From the NCBI GenBank assembly GCA_026724425.1, contig JAIUCV010000007.1:26592569-26656568 (forward strand): a stretch of 64,000 nucleotides of DNA. The letters run 5' to 3'. Positions 45,761-57,042 of this stretch are shown here, piece by piece. How positions within the stretch are numbered: the first letter of the stretch is position 1; each line of letters starts with the position of its first letter. The translations under genes were made by a program, and so were the position numbers. Under the pieces are notes generated by a model. That model did not search any database and was not told where the DNA came from. It saw only the letters and a list, made by a program, of their open reading frames with translations. Source of the DNA: Erythrophleum ivorense (Eukaryota > Streptophyta > Magnoliopsida > Fabales > Fabaceae).

Positions 45761-47330
45761 TGTTGCTTTCCCAGAAGCGTACACGCAAGTATACGTATCG
45801 TGAAGGCAATATAGTGATAACAAATGATCGTTCCCTCGAGGATTTGTTGTCAAAATAACGTCAAGTACTGAAATTCACACCCCAATTTAAATTAAGCAAT
45901 TCAATTCTTAAATGCTGATGTTAACAAAAATTGCTTATGATTCTAAAACTGTGTAAAAATCTAGGTTAGGATTTGGATTTCCGGGTAAATATTAACATCT
46001 AGGATTATTGGTCCTCTTGCACTTTATAGTAGTGAGTTCAACATTCATTTCCTTCTGCTCTCCATAGTGATACTTGTTGGTCTAGGATTCTATTGTTCCT
46101 ATATATATTTTTCCAAATAGTGTATAGGGTACTTAGCCAATTTTATAATCCCTTATAAGATTAACTAAGATCAACTATGTGTGCAGTACCTACTGGACCA
46201 TGTGAGGTTATTAAGTATATTCCTATCTCAATAACTCAGCTATCCACTCTCCTCAACGAATTTCAAGCACTCACACCACTCAACCTTTGATCTAACCTCC
46301 CTTTTCCTTTCCCAAGTTCAAGTAAGGCATTATATCAATCTAAATGTTGGCCAATCAATCAGAAAGCATGAAGTACAAAGCTGAGTGAACAAGGATAAAT
46401 TATTGATTGCAGAATTAGAATGAAGAGCTACTACTAATCCATACAAGAGTTCCAAATAATCCTAGATTAATTAGGGTTTAGCTATACATGATCATAAAAT
46501 CCAAAGTCAAGCTTGAAGCACAAATCAAATGCATTAGAAACTATGAACAAAACACAGGAAATGAAGAGGAAACTCAGAAACACAAGGTTCAGCTCCAATC
46601 TTCAATCTCCAGCCTCTCTATGCTCCAAGATGACTCCCTAGCTCTTCCCTCAGCCCTTGCACCTCTGGAATAACTCCAAACCAACCCAGAATGACGGCTG
46701 CCTCGACTTTACTTTCCATAAGAAGCTCCCAACCCTAAAAAATTTAAGAAACAAAACGCTGCGTTCAGCTAATCCGACTTGCGCCGCGGCGAATATCGAT
46801 GCGCCGCGGCGAGTTTTGGCTCTACCTGACTGAGCGCCGCGGCGAATAATGATGCGCCGCGGCGAGTTTTGATTCTGTCTCAAGGTTTTCTTGCCTCTCG
46901 CCTCGGCGCACATAATATGGCCGCGGCGAGTTTTGGTTCTGTCTGAGGCCTCGCCGTGGCCTAATCTGATCCATCGCGGCGCACATACTCTCTGCATACT
47001 TCTTCGAATTTCTGAGCTTTCCGCCTCGGCGCAGTAAGTCCAGCTGCGGTGAGATAGATGAATTCAACCCTTAGCAGCCTTTCTCTCCTGAATTTGCTCC
47101 AAACTCTTCAACACATGAATCCTAACAAAAACCAAGTATGATTAGCTAGACAATACTCAAAAATCAAAGATAAAAATGATGGTTTTTCAAGTAAATGTTG
47201 AGTTTAGAACTGTTCATCCTATATGTATTCCTTTCTTTCTTTATATGCATTATTTACCCTAGAAGTGGAGGCTAAAGTCATATTTACTGAGAAAAATATG
47301 CACAATAACATGAATAGTTGGAAATTATCA
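45761..47330 (-). repeat. 5' LTR of the young element (copy D)
   Basis: 1570 bp, the same length as copy B. The GC-rich CCGCGG cluster is at 46780-47050. Several differences from B are C/T or G/A changes at CpG, for example ccatcgcgg for ccgccgcgg. Confidence 0.95.
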
Positions 47331-47473
47331 ATTTCTAAGTTCCTTCCTTCCTTCTTTTCTTTGCATTTGCTTTGATGTATTTGAGTTTAACTTTGAATTT
47401 GTTGCTGGTTTTCATGAATATGTATAGCTAAACTCCCTGATCTAGGATTATTAGAAATTCTTGTATAGATTAG

Positions 47474-49048
47474 TGTTGCTTTCCTAGAAGCGTACACTTA
47501 AGTATACGTATCATGAAGGCAATATAGTGATAAGAAATGATCGTTCCCTCGAGGATTTGTTGTCAAAACAATGCCAAGTACTAAAATTTACACCCTAATT
47601 TAAATCAAGCAAATCAATTCTTAAATATTGATGTTAATGGAAATTGTTTATGATTCTAAAGCTATGTAAAAATCTAGGTTAGGATTTGGATTTCCGGGCG
47701 AATATTAGCATCTAGGATTATTGGTCCTCTTGTACTTCATAGTAGTTAGTTCAACATTCATTCCCTTCTGCTCTCCATGGTGATACATGTTGGTCTAGGA
47801 TTCTATTGTTCCTATATATATTTTTTCAAGTATTGTATAGGGTACTCAGCCAATTTTATAATCCCTTATAAGATTAACTAAGATCAATCTATGAGTGCAA
47901 TGCCTAATTGGACCATGTGAAGTTATTAAGTATATTCCTATCTTAATAACTAAGCTATCCACTCACCTCAACAAATTTCAAGCACTCACACCACTCAACT
48001 TTTGATCTAACCTCTCTTTTCCTTTCCCAAGTTCAAGTAAGGTATTATATCAATCTAAATGTTGGCCAATCAATCAAAAAGCATGAAGTACAAAGTTGAG
48101 TGAACAAGTATGAATCATTGATTGCAGAATTAGAATGAAGAACTACTACTAATCCATACAAGAGTTCCAAATAATCCTAGATTAGATAGGGTTTAGCTAT
48201 AAATGATCATAAAATCCAAAGTCAAGCTTGAAATAACAATCAAATACATCAGAAACTATGAACAAGATAGAAGAAATGAAGAGGAAACTCAGAAACACAA
48301 GAATTCGGCTTCAATCTTCAATCTCCGGCTTCTTTTTGCTTCAAGATGGCTCTCTAGCTCTTCCCTCAGCCCTTGCACCTCTGGAATAACACAAAACTAA
48401 CCCAGAATGACGGCTGCCTCGACTCTCCTTCCCATAAGAAGCTTCAAACCCTCAGAAATTTTAGAAACAAAATGCTGCGTTTAGCTAATTCAACTTGCAC
48501 CACGGCGAAGAATGATGCGCTGCGGCGAATTTTGGTTCTGTCTAACTGAGCGCCGCGGCTGGTTTTACTGCGCCGCAGCGAGTTTTGATTCTGCCTGAAG
48601 GCCTTCTTGCCTCTCGCCTAGGCACACACAATCTCGCCGAGGCGAGTTTTGGTTCTGTTTGAGGCCCCGCCACGGCCTAAATTGTTCCGCCACGGCGCAA
48701 TGAACCTAGCACACTTCCTTCGAATTTCTGAGCTTCCCGCCTCGGCTCAGTGAATCCAGCCACGGCGAGATAGTTGAATTCAACACTTTGTAGCCTTTCT
48801 CTCCTGAATTTGCTCCAAACTCTTCAACACATGAATCCTAAGAAAACCAAGTATGATTAGCTATCAAAATACTCAAAAATTAAAGATAAAGCTTATGGTT
48901 TTTCGAGTAAGCATTGAGTCTAGAACTATTCATCCTATGTATGTTCATTTCTTTCTATAGATGTATTATTTACCCTAGAAGTGGAGGCTAAAGTCATATT
49001 TACTGAGAGAAAAATATGTACAATAACATGAATAGTTGGGAATTATCA
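47474..49048 (-). mobile_element. Solo LTR, Athila-like, copy E
   Basis: It starts TGTTGCTTTCCT and ends GGAATTATCA, 1575 bp, with a perfect target duplication attag (47469-47473 and 49049-49053). It is inserted antisense in the old LTR. It shares caatgcc near its start with solo LTR A rather than the young element's aacgtc, so A and E look like one subgroup. Confidence 0.95.
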
Positions 49049-49732
49049 ATTAGTAGGTATTCTTCACTCTAATCTTGCAATTTATAATGATTACATATTT
49101 ATTCAACTCCATGCTTATTGCTTTCTAATTGCTTGGCCAACAATTAGATTGATTTGTCACTTGTGCTTGAACTTGGGAAAGAGAAAGTGAAGTAGAACAA
49201 GAGTTGAGTAATATGAGTTCTTGAAACTTGTTTGGAAAAGTAGATAGTTTAGTTAATGAAATAGGAATATTCATTAACCTCACATGGTTAAATTAGGTGT
49301 TAGGCTATCCATTTACTCTTGGTTAATTTTATAAGGAATTATGAAGTTAATCATATAACCTTATATAAGATTTGGAAAAAATACTTATAGGGACAAATGA
49401 ATCCTAGACCAACATGTATTACCATTGAGAGTAAGGGTATTGAGTGTTAAAGTAACTTGCTATGAAATACAAGAGGGACTAATAATCTTAGATGCTAATA
49501 TTGACCCAAAAATCCAAATGCTAACTCTGAATTTTGCATAGTAGATAATCCATAATAATTTCTTGTTTATATAATCATTTCAAATTGATCCGCTTAATTT
49601 AGATTAGGGTGTGAATTTTGGTACTTAACAAGTTTTGACAATAAATCATTAAGGGAATGATATTTTCTTATCATTATATTGCTTTTGTGATAGGTATACT
49701 TGTGTGTACGCTTTAAGTTAGCAACAAGTTTT

Positions 49733-49750
49733 TGGCATCGTTACTAGGGA
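49733..49750 (+). promoter_or_regulatory. Decayed tRNA-Asp primer site of the old element
   Basis: It reads TGGCATCGTTACTAGGGA, the primer site with C-to-T/A type changes, 6 nt after the old LTR end. Confidence 0.8.
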
Positions 49751-49897
49751 TTTGCATGCCAAAACATTTTTCGGTCAATATCAATACTAATATACCTAGT
49801 TTGAACTTAAGCATTGTGCATAGTTTTACCTTAGTTATTTTCAATTCATTTTCTGTTCTATTTTGTAGTGGCTACCCCCTTGAGTGCACAACCTCTT

Positions 49898-52800
49898 ATG
49901 CAAGAAATTGAAAGTCTAGAAGTAGTGTCGTTTCAAGAAGAATTCAAAGAAGCGTCTAATCAAACTCAGAGAGAATATTGAAACTTCTAAGTCAACCATA
50001 AACATGGAGCATGAGGATGAAAATCATGTCTGAACAGTAAATGATTTTGCTACTTTGAACTTATAAGGATACCACTCAAGTATAAGAAAGCCAGCTATTC
50101 AAGCCAACAACTTTGAAATGAAGCAAGTGGTATTATAGATGCTTCAAATGGCTGGGCAATTTGGTGGCTCTCCTATGGAAGACCCGAACACTTACCTCTC
50201 TAACTTCTTGGAGGTGTGTGACTCTTTTAAGTAGAATGGTGTATCTGATGATGTAATTCAGTCAAGGCTTTTCCCACTTTCACTAAGGGATAAAGCCAAG
50301 GTGTGGCTCAATTCATTACTAGATAGGTCTATCGCCACTTGGGATGATCTAATTACAAAATTCAAAGCTAGGTTCTTCCCACTAGCTAGATCAGTAGAGT
50401 TGAGAAATGATATCACTTCTTTCATTCATGATGGGTGTTGAAACTACCAAAAATAAATTCCTACTCTCAAAATAAAATTTTTTGCAAATAAGGTGAGTAG
50501 GGTCGTACTCCACAGGGACTAGCCAAATTATTCAACCCAAAAATAGTAAAATACAATAAGGGAGATTTTTCTTGATAAAGAAAATTAAAAATAAATAAAT
50601 TCAGAAAATATTTTTGATAGAGAAAACTTTAATGTAAACAACTTCCAGCTAAAGTTTATTTCAGATCTAACTCAACCAATTTGATCATTGAGTACCCAAA
50701 AGGTTAAAAAAAAAATTCTCTTCTAAAATAAACTGGTTATGAACATCAACAAACTTTGATGTTCTGCTCTTCTTTAAAAATATTTAAAAGGAACAAACTC
50801 TCCAATTAAACCTCATTCATAAATCAATCCCAAATAAGCTCTTGGAATTTAAACTTTGAATAGCATTAAGAAAAAGAAAAGCAACCAATCACCATTCGAC
50901 AATACATAAGCTCATATGTTTAAAACGGAAGAAATATTTTCTTCAACACACAAAGACAATTTTAATTTATCAAAGGTATTGAATTGCTACTCTACCAAAT
51001 CAAATGAACAATTACAGATTCAAAAAAAAATTCGAATAGCAATAATTACTCAGCTAAAATAAGGTACCAATTAAATTAACTGAATAATAATATCAGAATA
51101 ATAGAAAATATTTCAATATCCAAGAAAAGAAACAATTAAATCAAACCTCTTACAAATTATTCGGAGTCTGACCTCAATAACCTTGACTAGGAAACAAAGA
51201 GATTAGCCACTCATGACTTTGAAACACTCAAAGAATTTTCCTCAAAAATTTTGAGAAGATGAAAAAAATGGAAAAAGAATGCAGAGAAAATAACGAATGA
51301 GAGAAGCCTCTGATCTCTTTCTTTTTTTTTAGTTCTTCACCCCTCCTTTTATAAACTTTCTCCATGTGAATCTGAGTAAATCTGTACTAAAAAACATCTG
51401 CATAAATCTCTCTCGATAGCTTTTCCATGATAAACATCATCTTATTTAATGCTGCAGATAAACATGAGAGAATATATAAGATCAATTAAATAGATATAGA
51501 CTACCTATAAATTATATTAGTTAAAATCTCAAAATCACAACCATTTAAGTAATTAAAATATATTTATCAATTCAACAAGATGATAAGCCATTGTATGAAA
51601 CTTGGGAGAAATTCAAGGAGTTGTTGAAAAAGTTCCCTAACCATGGATTTTCTAAATGGGTACAAGTGCAGACCTTCTACAATAGGTTGTTACCGGAAAC
51701 AAAACCCATTCTTGATTCAACATCCACTGAGAGTATCACTGGTAATCTGAATGTTGATGCTGCATATAATTTGTTAGAAAATATGGCAGTTAACTTCCTC
51801 CAATGGTCTACATCTAGACCCCAAAAGAAAAAGGTGGCTGGGGTCTATGAAATGGATGCTTTGACTACATTCTCTGCTCAAATGGCTACAATTAACAAGA
51901 GGTTTAACAGTCATGAATTGTGTTTTGATGCTCCAATGGGTGTGAATGTTGTTCAAACTCCAGTCATTGCTTGTGATCATTATGGAGAGGAACACTTTAA
52001 CAATCAATGTCTATCATTGGTAGAAGTAGTTAACTATATGGGCAACTATGGAAAAAATACAAATAACCCATACTCAAACACCTATAACCCAAGCTAGAGG
52101 AATCACCAGAATTTCTTATAGAGTCAAGGTTAAAATTAGGGCCAATCATCGTTGTTTGGTGTGAGACCCTCTCACCTTCCTGAATTTTTTGCTCAAGCGA
52201 GACCACTAATGCAAGAAAGAAGCCAAGTATGAAAGAAAGGCTCATGCAATATATGGCAAAGCAAGATGCTATTCTAGCCTGACAAGAAGCAATAATGACA
52301 AAGCATGAGTCAGCAATCAAAAACATAAAAGTGTAGATTAGTCAATTGGCCTCTTCTATAAATTCAAGACCACAAGGGGTGCTTCCAAGTAACATTGTTC
52401 CTAACCCTAGAAGTGATGGCAAAGAGGAATGCAAAGCCATTACTCTGAGAAGTGGCAAAGGGTTACAGGAAGTGTCACCTTCAAAGTAAGATCAAGGCAA
52501 ATCAGAAGAGAAACTTGAGAAGGAGAAGCCTATTGAAGAGAAGAATGAAGTTATAGAGAAGAAGTAAGATAATGTTGAGAAGAATAATTCGAAGAAGAGT
52601 CAAGAGAGAATTGTTTCTTCACTACCATCTCTTAATGCTTCAAGAAGAAAAATCTAGATAAGCAATATCAAAAGTTTCTAGAGATCTTCAAGCAGCTCCA
52701 CATTAATATTCCATTTGTGGAAGCTTTGGAGTAAATGTCGAGCTATGCTAAATTCATGAAGGATGTGCTATCAAATAAGAAGCGGTTTGGAAAATTTGAG

Positions 52801-55800
52801 ACAGTGGCACTAACTTAAGAATATAGTGCTATTTTGCAGAGGAAATTGTCCCCTGACATGAAAGGTCCAGGAAGTTTCACCATTCCCTGCAACATTAGGA
52901 AACATTTTACCAGAAATGCTTTGTGTGATCTTGGGGCAAGTGTGAACTTAATGCTATTATCAACTTTCAAGAAACTTGGGTTAGGTAAGGCAAGACCCAT
53001 AATTGTTACCTTGCAACTAGCTAACTGAGCTTTAGCTTATCCAAATAGAGTCATTAAAGATGTTTTGGCGAAAGTTGATAAGTTAATTTTTCTCATAAAC
53101 TTCATAGTTTTGGATTATGAAAAAGATAAGGACATCCCTATCATGTTGGGTAGACGTTTTTTGGCCATAGGAAGAACACTGATAGACGTGCAAAAAAGGG
53201 AGTTAACCATGAGAGTGAATGATCAATAAGTGACTTTTAACATGTATAAAGCAATGAAGAGCCTAAATGAACAAGAAGAATGTTGTTTTGTGCATCTAAT
53301 TGCCAATACAGTATGTGAAGAGTTTGTTGAATCTACCTTTAAAGATCCTCTAGAGGCATCATTGGTTGGCATGGCCATAAAAGGACATAATAGAGTTAGA
53401 GAATGTATCAAGTTGTTGGAAGCTACTCAAAAGCACTCTAAAACTTTTCAAGAGTTTGAACCACTCGACTTATCATCTAGAGTCAAAACTGGGTTGAAAC
53501 CATCAGTGGAGGAACCCCTATATCTAGAATTGAAGCCATTACCATCTCACTTGAAATATGCTTGCCTGGGAGAGCAATGCACTTTGCTGGTAATAATTTC
53601 TGCTACTCTAACTAAACCACAAGAGAGAAAGCTTCTTTGGGTGCTTAAAAGTTTCAAGAAAGCCATTGGATGGTCAATAGTAGACATAAAAGGGATAAGC
53701 CCCTTCATTTGTATGCATAAGATACTATTGGAGGACAACCACAAGAAATTTATTGGTCATCAAAGAAGGCTCAACCCTATAATGAAAGAGCTGGTTGAGA
53801 AAGAAATTTTGAAATGGCTCGATACTAGAATTGTGTATCCTATTTCAGATAGCTCATGGGAGAGCCCAATCCAATACGTTCTAAAGAAAGGAGGCATGAC
53901 TATAGTGGCTAACACCCATAATAAGCTGATTTCTACTAGAACAGTGATTAGGTGGCAAGTATGCATGGATTACTGGAAACTAAATAATGCCATAAGGAAG
54001 GATCATTTTCCTTTACCCTTCATTGACCAAATGCTAGATAAACTGGCTAGGAAGGCATACTTCTGCTTCTTGGATGGGCACTCAGGTTTTAATCAAATAG
54101 TTATTGCCCCGGAAGACTAGGAGAAAACAACTTTGACATATCCTTATGATATATTTGCTTTCAAAAGGATGCCGTTTGGATTGTGCAATACACCAGCTAC
54201 ATTTCAGAGATGCATGATGTCTATTTTCTCTGATATGATTAAGCAGACTATGGAAATATTTATGAATGACTCCTCAATTTTTGGAGATTCATTTGAACAA
54301 TGTCTTGTTAATTTAGAGCAAGTCCTGAAGAGGTGTAAGGGGAACCATTTAGTTCTGAATTGAGAAAAGTGTCATTTCATAGTACAAGAGAGGATAGTCT
54401 TGGGTCATTAGGTCTCAAGTAAAGGCCTTGAAGTAGGCAAAGAAAAAATCTCCATAATTGAGCAACTTCCACTTTCGATCAATGTAAAAGGAGTCTGAAG
54501 CTTCTTAGGACATGTGGGTTTTTATAGAAGATTCATTAAGGACTTCTCAAAAATTGCCAAGCCCCTTTGTCAATTGCTTGAGAAAGACACTTCATTTGAT
54601 TTTAACCATCAGTGCCATGTAGCTTTTGAAGAGTTAAAGAAGAGACTGGTGTCTGCTCCTATCACTATGGCCTCTAACTAAACCATTCCTTTCGAGGTAA
54701 TATGTGATGCTAGTGACTATGCTGTAGGGGCTGTATTAGGACAGAGAAAAGGAAAAATTTTTCATCTAATATACTATGCCAATAAAACTCTATCTGATGT
54801 ACAACTAAATTACACCACCACTGCGAAAGAGTTATTAGTCGTAATGTATGAATTTAAGAAATTTTGAGCTTACTTGGTGGGCACCAAAGTCATTTTTTTG
54901 ATAGACCACTCAACTATCAAATACTTAATTGAGAAAAAGGATTCCAAACCAAGGCTCATTTGTTAGGTTCTTCTTCTATAGGAGTTTGATTTGGAAATTA
55001 TTGGTAAAAAGGATAGTAAAAATCATAGGGCAGATCATTTGTCCCGACTGAGTAATGAAGCTCAGGGATGTGAAGAGAAGCAGATCAATGAGAAGTTTCC
55101 TGATGAAAGCTTATTTTATGTGGGCCGTAATAGAGTACCATGGTACACAGATTATGTGAACTATCTTGTATGCCATGTGCTACCCCCAGATTTGAACTTC
55201 CACCAAAAGAAAAGATTTCTACATGATATAAAGTGGTATGTTTGGGATGAACCATTCTTATTTAAAATGTGTGCTAATCAAATATTGTAGAGGTGTGTCC
55301 CAGATGAAGAGCAAGAATATATTATGCAAAGTTGTCATGCAATTGAATATGGAGGACACTTTAATGGGCAATTAGCTGCAACTAAAATGCTTTAATCAAG
55401 TTTTTATTGGCCCTTTTTGTTCAAGGATGTTCATGCTTTCGTAGGGAGATGCGACAAGTGCCAGAGATCTGGCAACATATCAAAATGACATGAGATGCCC
55501 CTCAATAATATTTTAGAAGTAGAAATATTTGATGTTTAGGAAATATACTTCATGGGGCCTTTTACCTCTTCTTAGAACAACCAATATATTCCTATTGCCG
55601 TTGACTATGTGACGAAGTAGGTCGAGGGAGTAGCTTGTCACACTAATGATACTAAGGTGGTGGTAAGATTTCTAAAGAAAAACATCTTTACTAGATTCAG
55701 TGCTCCACAAGCGATCATTAGTGATGAGGGGACGCACTTTAATAATTGCCAACTCAAAACATTTCTAAAAAAATATGGGGTGCAACACAAGATAGCATTG

Positions 55801-56427
55801 GCATATCATCCTCAAACCAATGGTCAATGTGAGGTTTTTAATCGAGAGATAAAGTGGATTCTGAAGAAGATGGTAAGTCCCTCAAGAAAGGATTGGGCTA
55901 AGAAGCTAGATAATGCCTTATGGACCTATCAGACAGCATTCAAAACTCTAATTGGTATGTCTCCTTACAAGCTTGTCTTCGGTAAAGTCTATCACCTACC
56001 AGTTGAACTCAAGCATAATGCCTTTTGGGCTATGAAGAAATTGAATTTTAACTTGAAAAGAGTTGGCGGGAAGAGACTGTTACAACTTAATGAGCTTAAT
56101 GAATTTAGACTTCACACCTATGAAAGTTCCAAGCTCTACAAAGAAAGGATAAAGCAATTTCATGACAGGAATATTTTAAAAAGAAAGTTTGAGCCTGGCT
56201 AACTAGTGTTGCTATATAACTCAAGGTTTAAGCTCTTTCCAGGAAAGCTTAAGTCATGGTGGTCAGGACCTTTTATGGTAATTTAGGTATCTCCATTTGG
56301 TGCTATGGAGATTATAGAGAAAGAGTCAAATAAGAGGTTTAAGGTTAATGGTCAGAGACTCAAGCACTATCAAGGAGGAAAGGCGGACCATCAAAAGTCC
56401 ACCATCACCTTAGAGGATTGCATCTGA
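49898..56427 (+). pseudogene. Athila gag-pol of the old element, decayed
   Basis: It is collinear with the intact polyprotein at 40159-45579, from the ATG of MQEI to the final GAG-GAT-TGC-ATC-TGA. Recognisable pieces: gag 51591-52097 (WVQVQTFYNRLLPETK), protease CDLGASVNLM near 52930, RT 53800-54360 (the FMDDF site is FMNDS at about 54262-54276, so one catalytic Asp is lost), integrase 55657-56202 (SDEGTHF, AYHPQTNGQCEV). More than a dozen stops interrupt it, many from CAG, CAA or TGG. A solo LTR splits gag at 50429-51569. Non-functional. Confidence 0.93.
50429..51569 (-). mobile_element. Solo LTR of another gypsy family, inserted in gag
   Basis: 1141 bp, TGATGGGTGTTG...TTTATCA, with a perfect target duplication attca (50424-50428 and 51570-51574). 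Removing it restores the gag alignment (TCATTCA-ACAAGATGAT against the young copy). A TATA box reading TTTATAAAAGG on the minus strand (about 51345-51357) gives the orientation. The block GGTCGTACTCCACAGGGA near its left end resembles the ATCGTTCCCTCGAGGA block at the same place in the Athila LTRs, so it is probably a related clade. Confidence 0.9.
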
Positions 56428-57042
56428 AGTTGCTGAAAGTTGAGCTAAGGACTACAAACTTAGCGTTTCTTGGGAGACAACCCAAGTTTCTTTCTTTTCA
56501 ATGTTAAGTTTGATATTAAGAAGTGTGTCAATTTCTTTTTAGTAACTGATAGTTATTTACTTTTGTTTCAAGGGAATCTATTGAAGGATTGTCACATATG
56601 CACAACCATTAAAGGAGCTCCAAACAATTCATTCAACATTTAATTCAAAAAATTAAAACAAAAAGGGAAAGAGGGAGTATTTCTAACTCTATCATGTTAG
56701 GTTATTGCTCTTCTTGTGCTTTAAATTGCAAAAGATGGTGCACTTTAAGTAGAGAAATAAGTGTTGAATCATTAAGCTTATAAAAAAATTGGATGAATGC
56801 ATCAGGGGAATTCTGCACTGTGGCTTAAGTTTGTTGTGCCACGGTGCATGACTTGGCATGAAGGGCCCCAATAGCAAATGTCACCACCGCGCAAGAAATT
56901 GCATCGTAATTTGCTCTAAGACAGTATTAAAAATGATCGCAATGCAATACCTCAAGCCGCAGCACCTAAGGAAGGCAGAAGCTAATCTTGCCACGACCTG
57001 AACTCTCTATGTTGTGACGTATATAGAGGCAATAGCGAGTTT
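56428..57042 (+). other. Spacer after old gag-pol, decayed GC-rich motifs
   Basis: It contains the counterpart of the young spacer. At 56810-57042 the motifs that read CCGCGGCG in the young copy appear as gccacggtgc, accgcgcaag, gttgtgacg and similar. It resumes after the solo LTR at 60752. Confidence 0.65.

Larger units (their letters stand above)
33358..47330 (-). mobile_element. Young full-length Athila-like Ty3/gypsy element
   Basis: A 13.97-kb minus-strand element with a perfect target duplication atttc (33353-33357 and 47331-47335), inserted in the old LTR. The two LTRs are each 1570 bp and differ at about twenty positions by eye, mostly transitions, so the insertion is recent. Minus-strand order: 5' LTR (45761-47330), tRNA-Asp primer site, gag-pol (45579-40159), spacer, an extra truncated LTR plus primer site (39676-38595), leader with intron, ORF2 (37662-36493), internal polypurine tract, 3' non-coding region, terminal polypurine tract, 3' LTR (33358-34927). 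Gag-pol is uninterrupted, so the element may still be mobile. Confidence 0.95.
30849..49726 (+). repeat. 5' LTR of the old element, split in four pieces
   Basis: The pieces are 30849-31205, 32877-33357, 47336-47473 and 49054-49726. Joined, they make about 1.65 kb, matching the 1.57-1.67-kb LTRs of its relatives. The LTR begins TGATAACTCCCTATT and ends AGTTAGCAACA, the reverse complements of the minus-strand LTR ends. The former CCGCGG motifs are mostly decayed to TG/CA forms (32880-33150). Confidence 0.9.

Noticed and set aside
50436..51577. Alternative borders TGTTGAA...TTCAACA for the solo LTR in gag
   Set aside because: These ends give no matching target duplication. Moving the ends to 50429-51569 gives a perfect attca duplication and restores the gag alignment.
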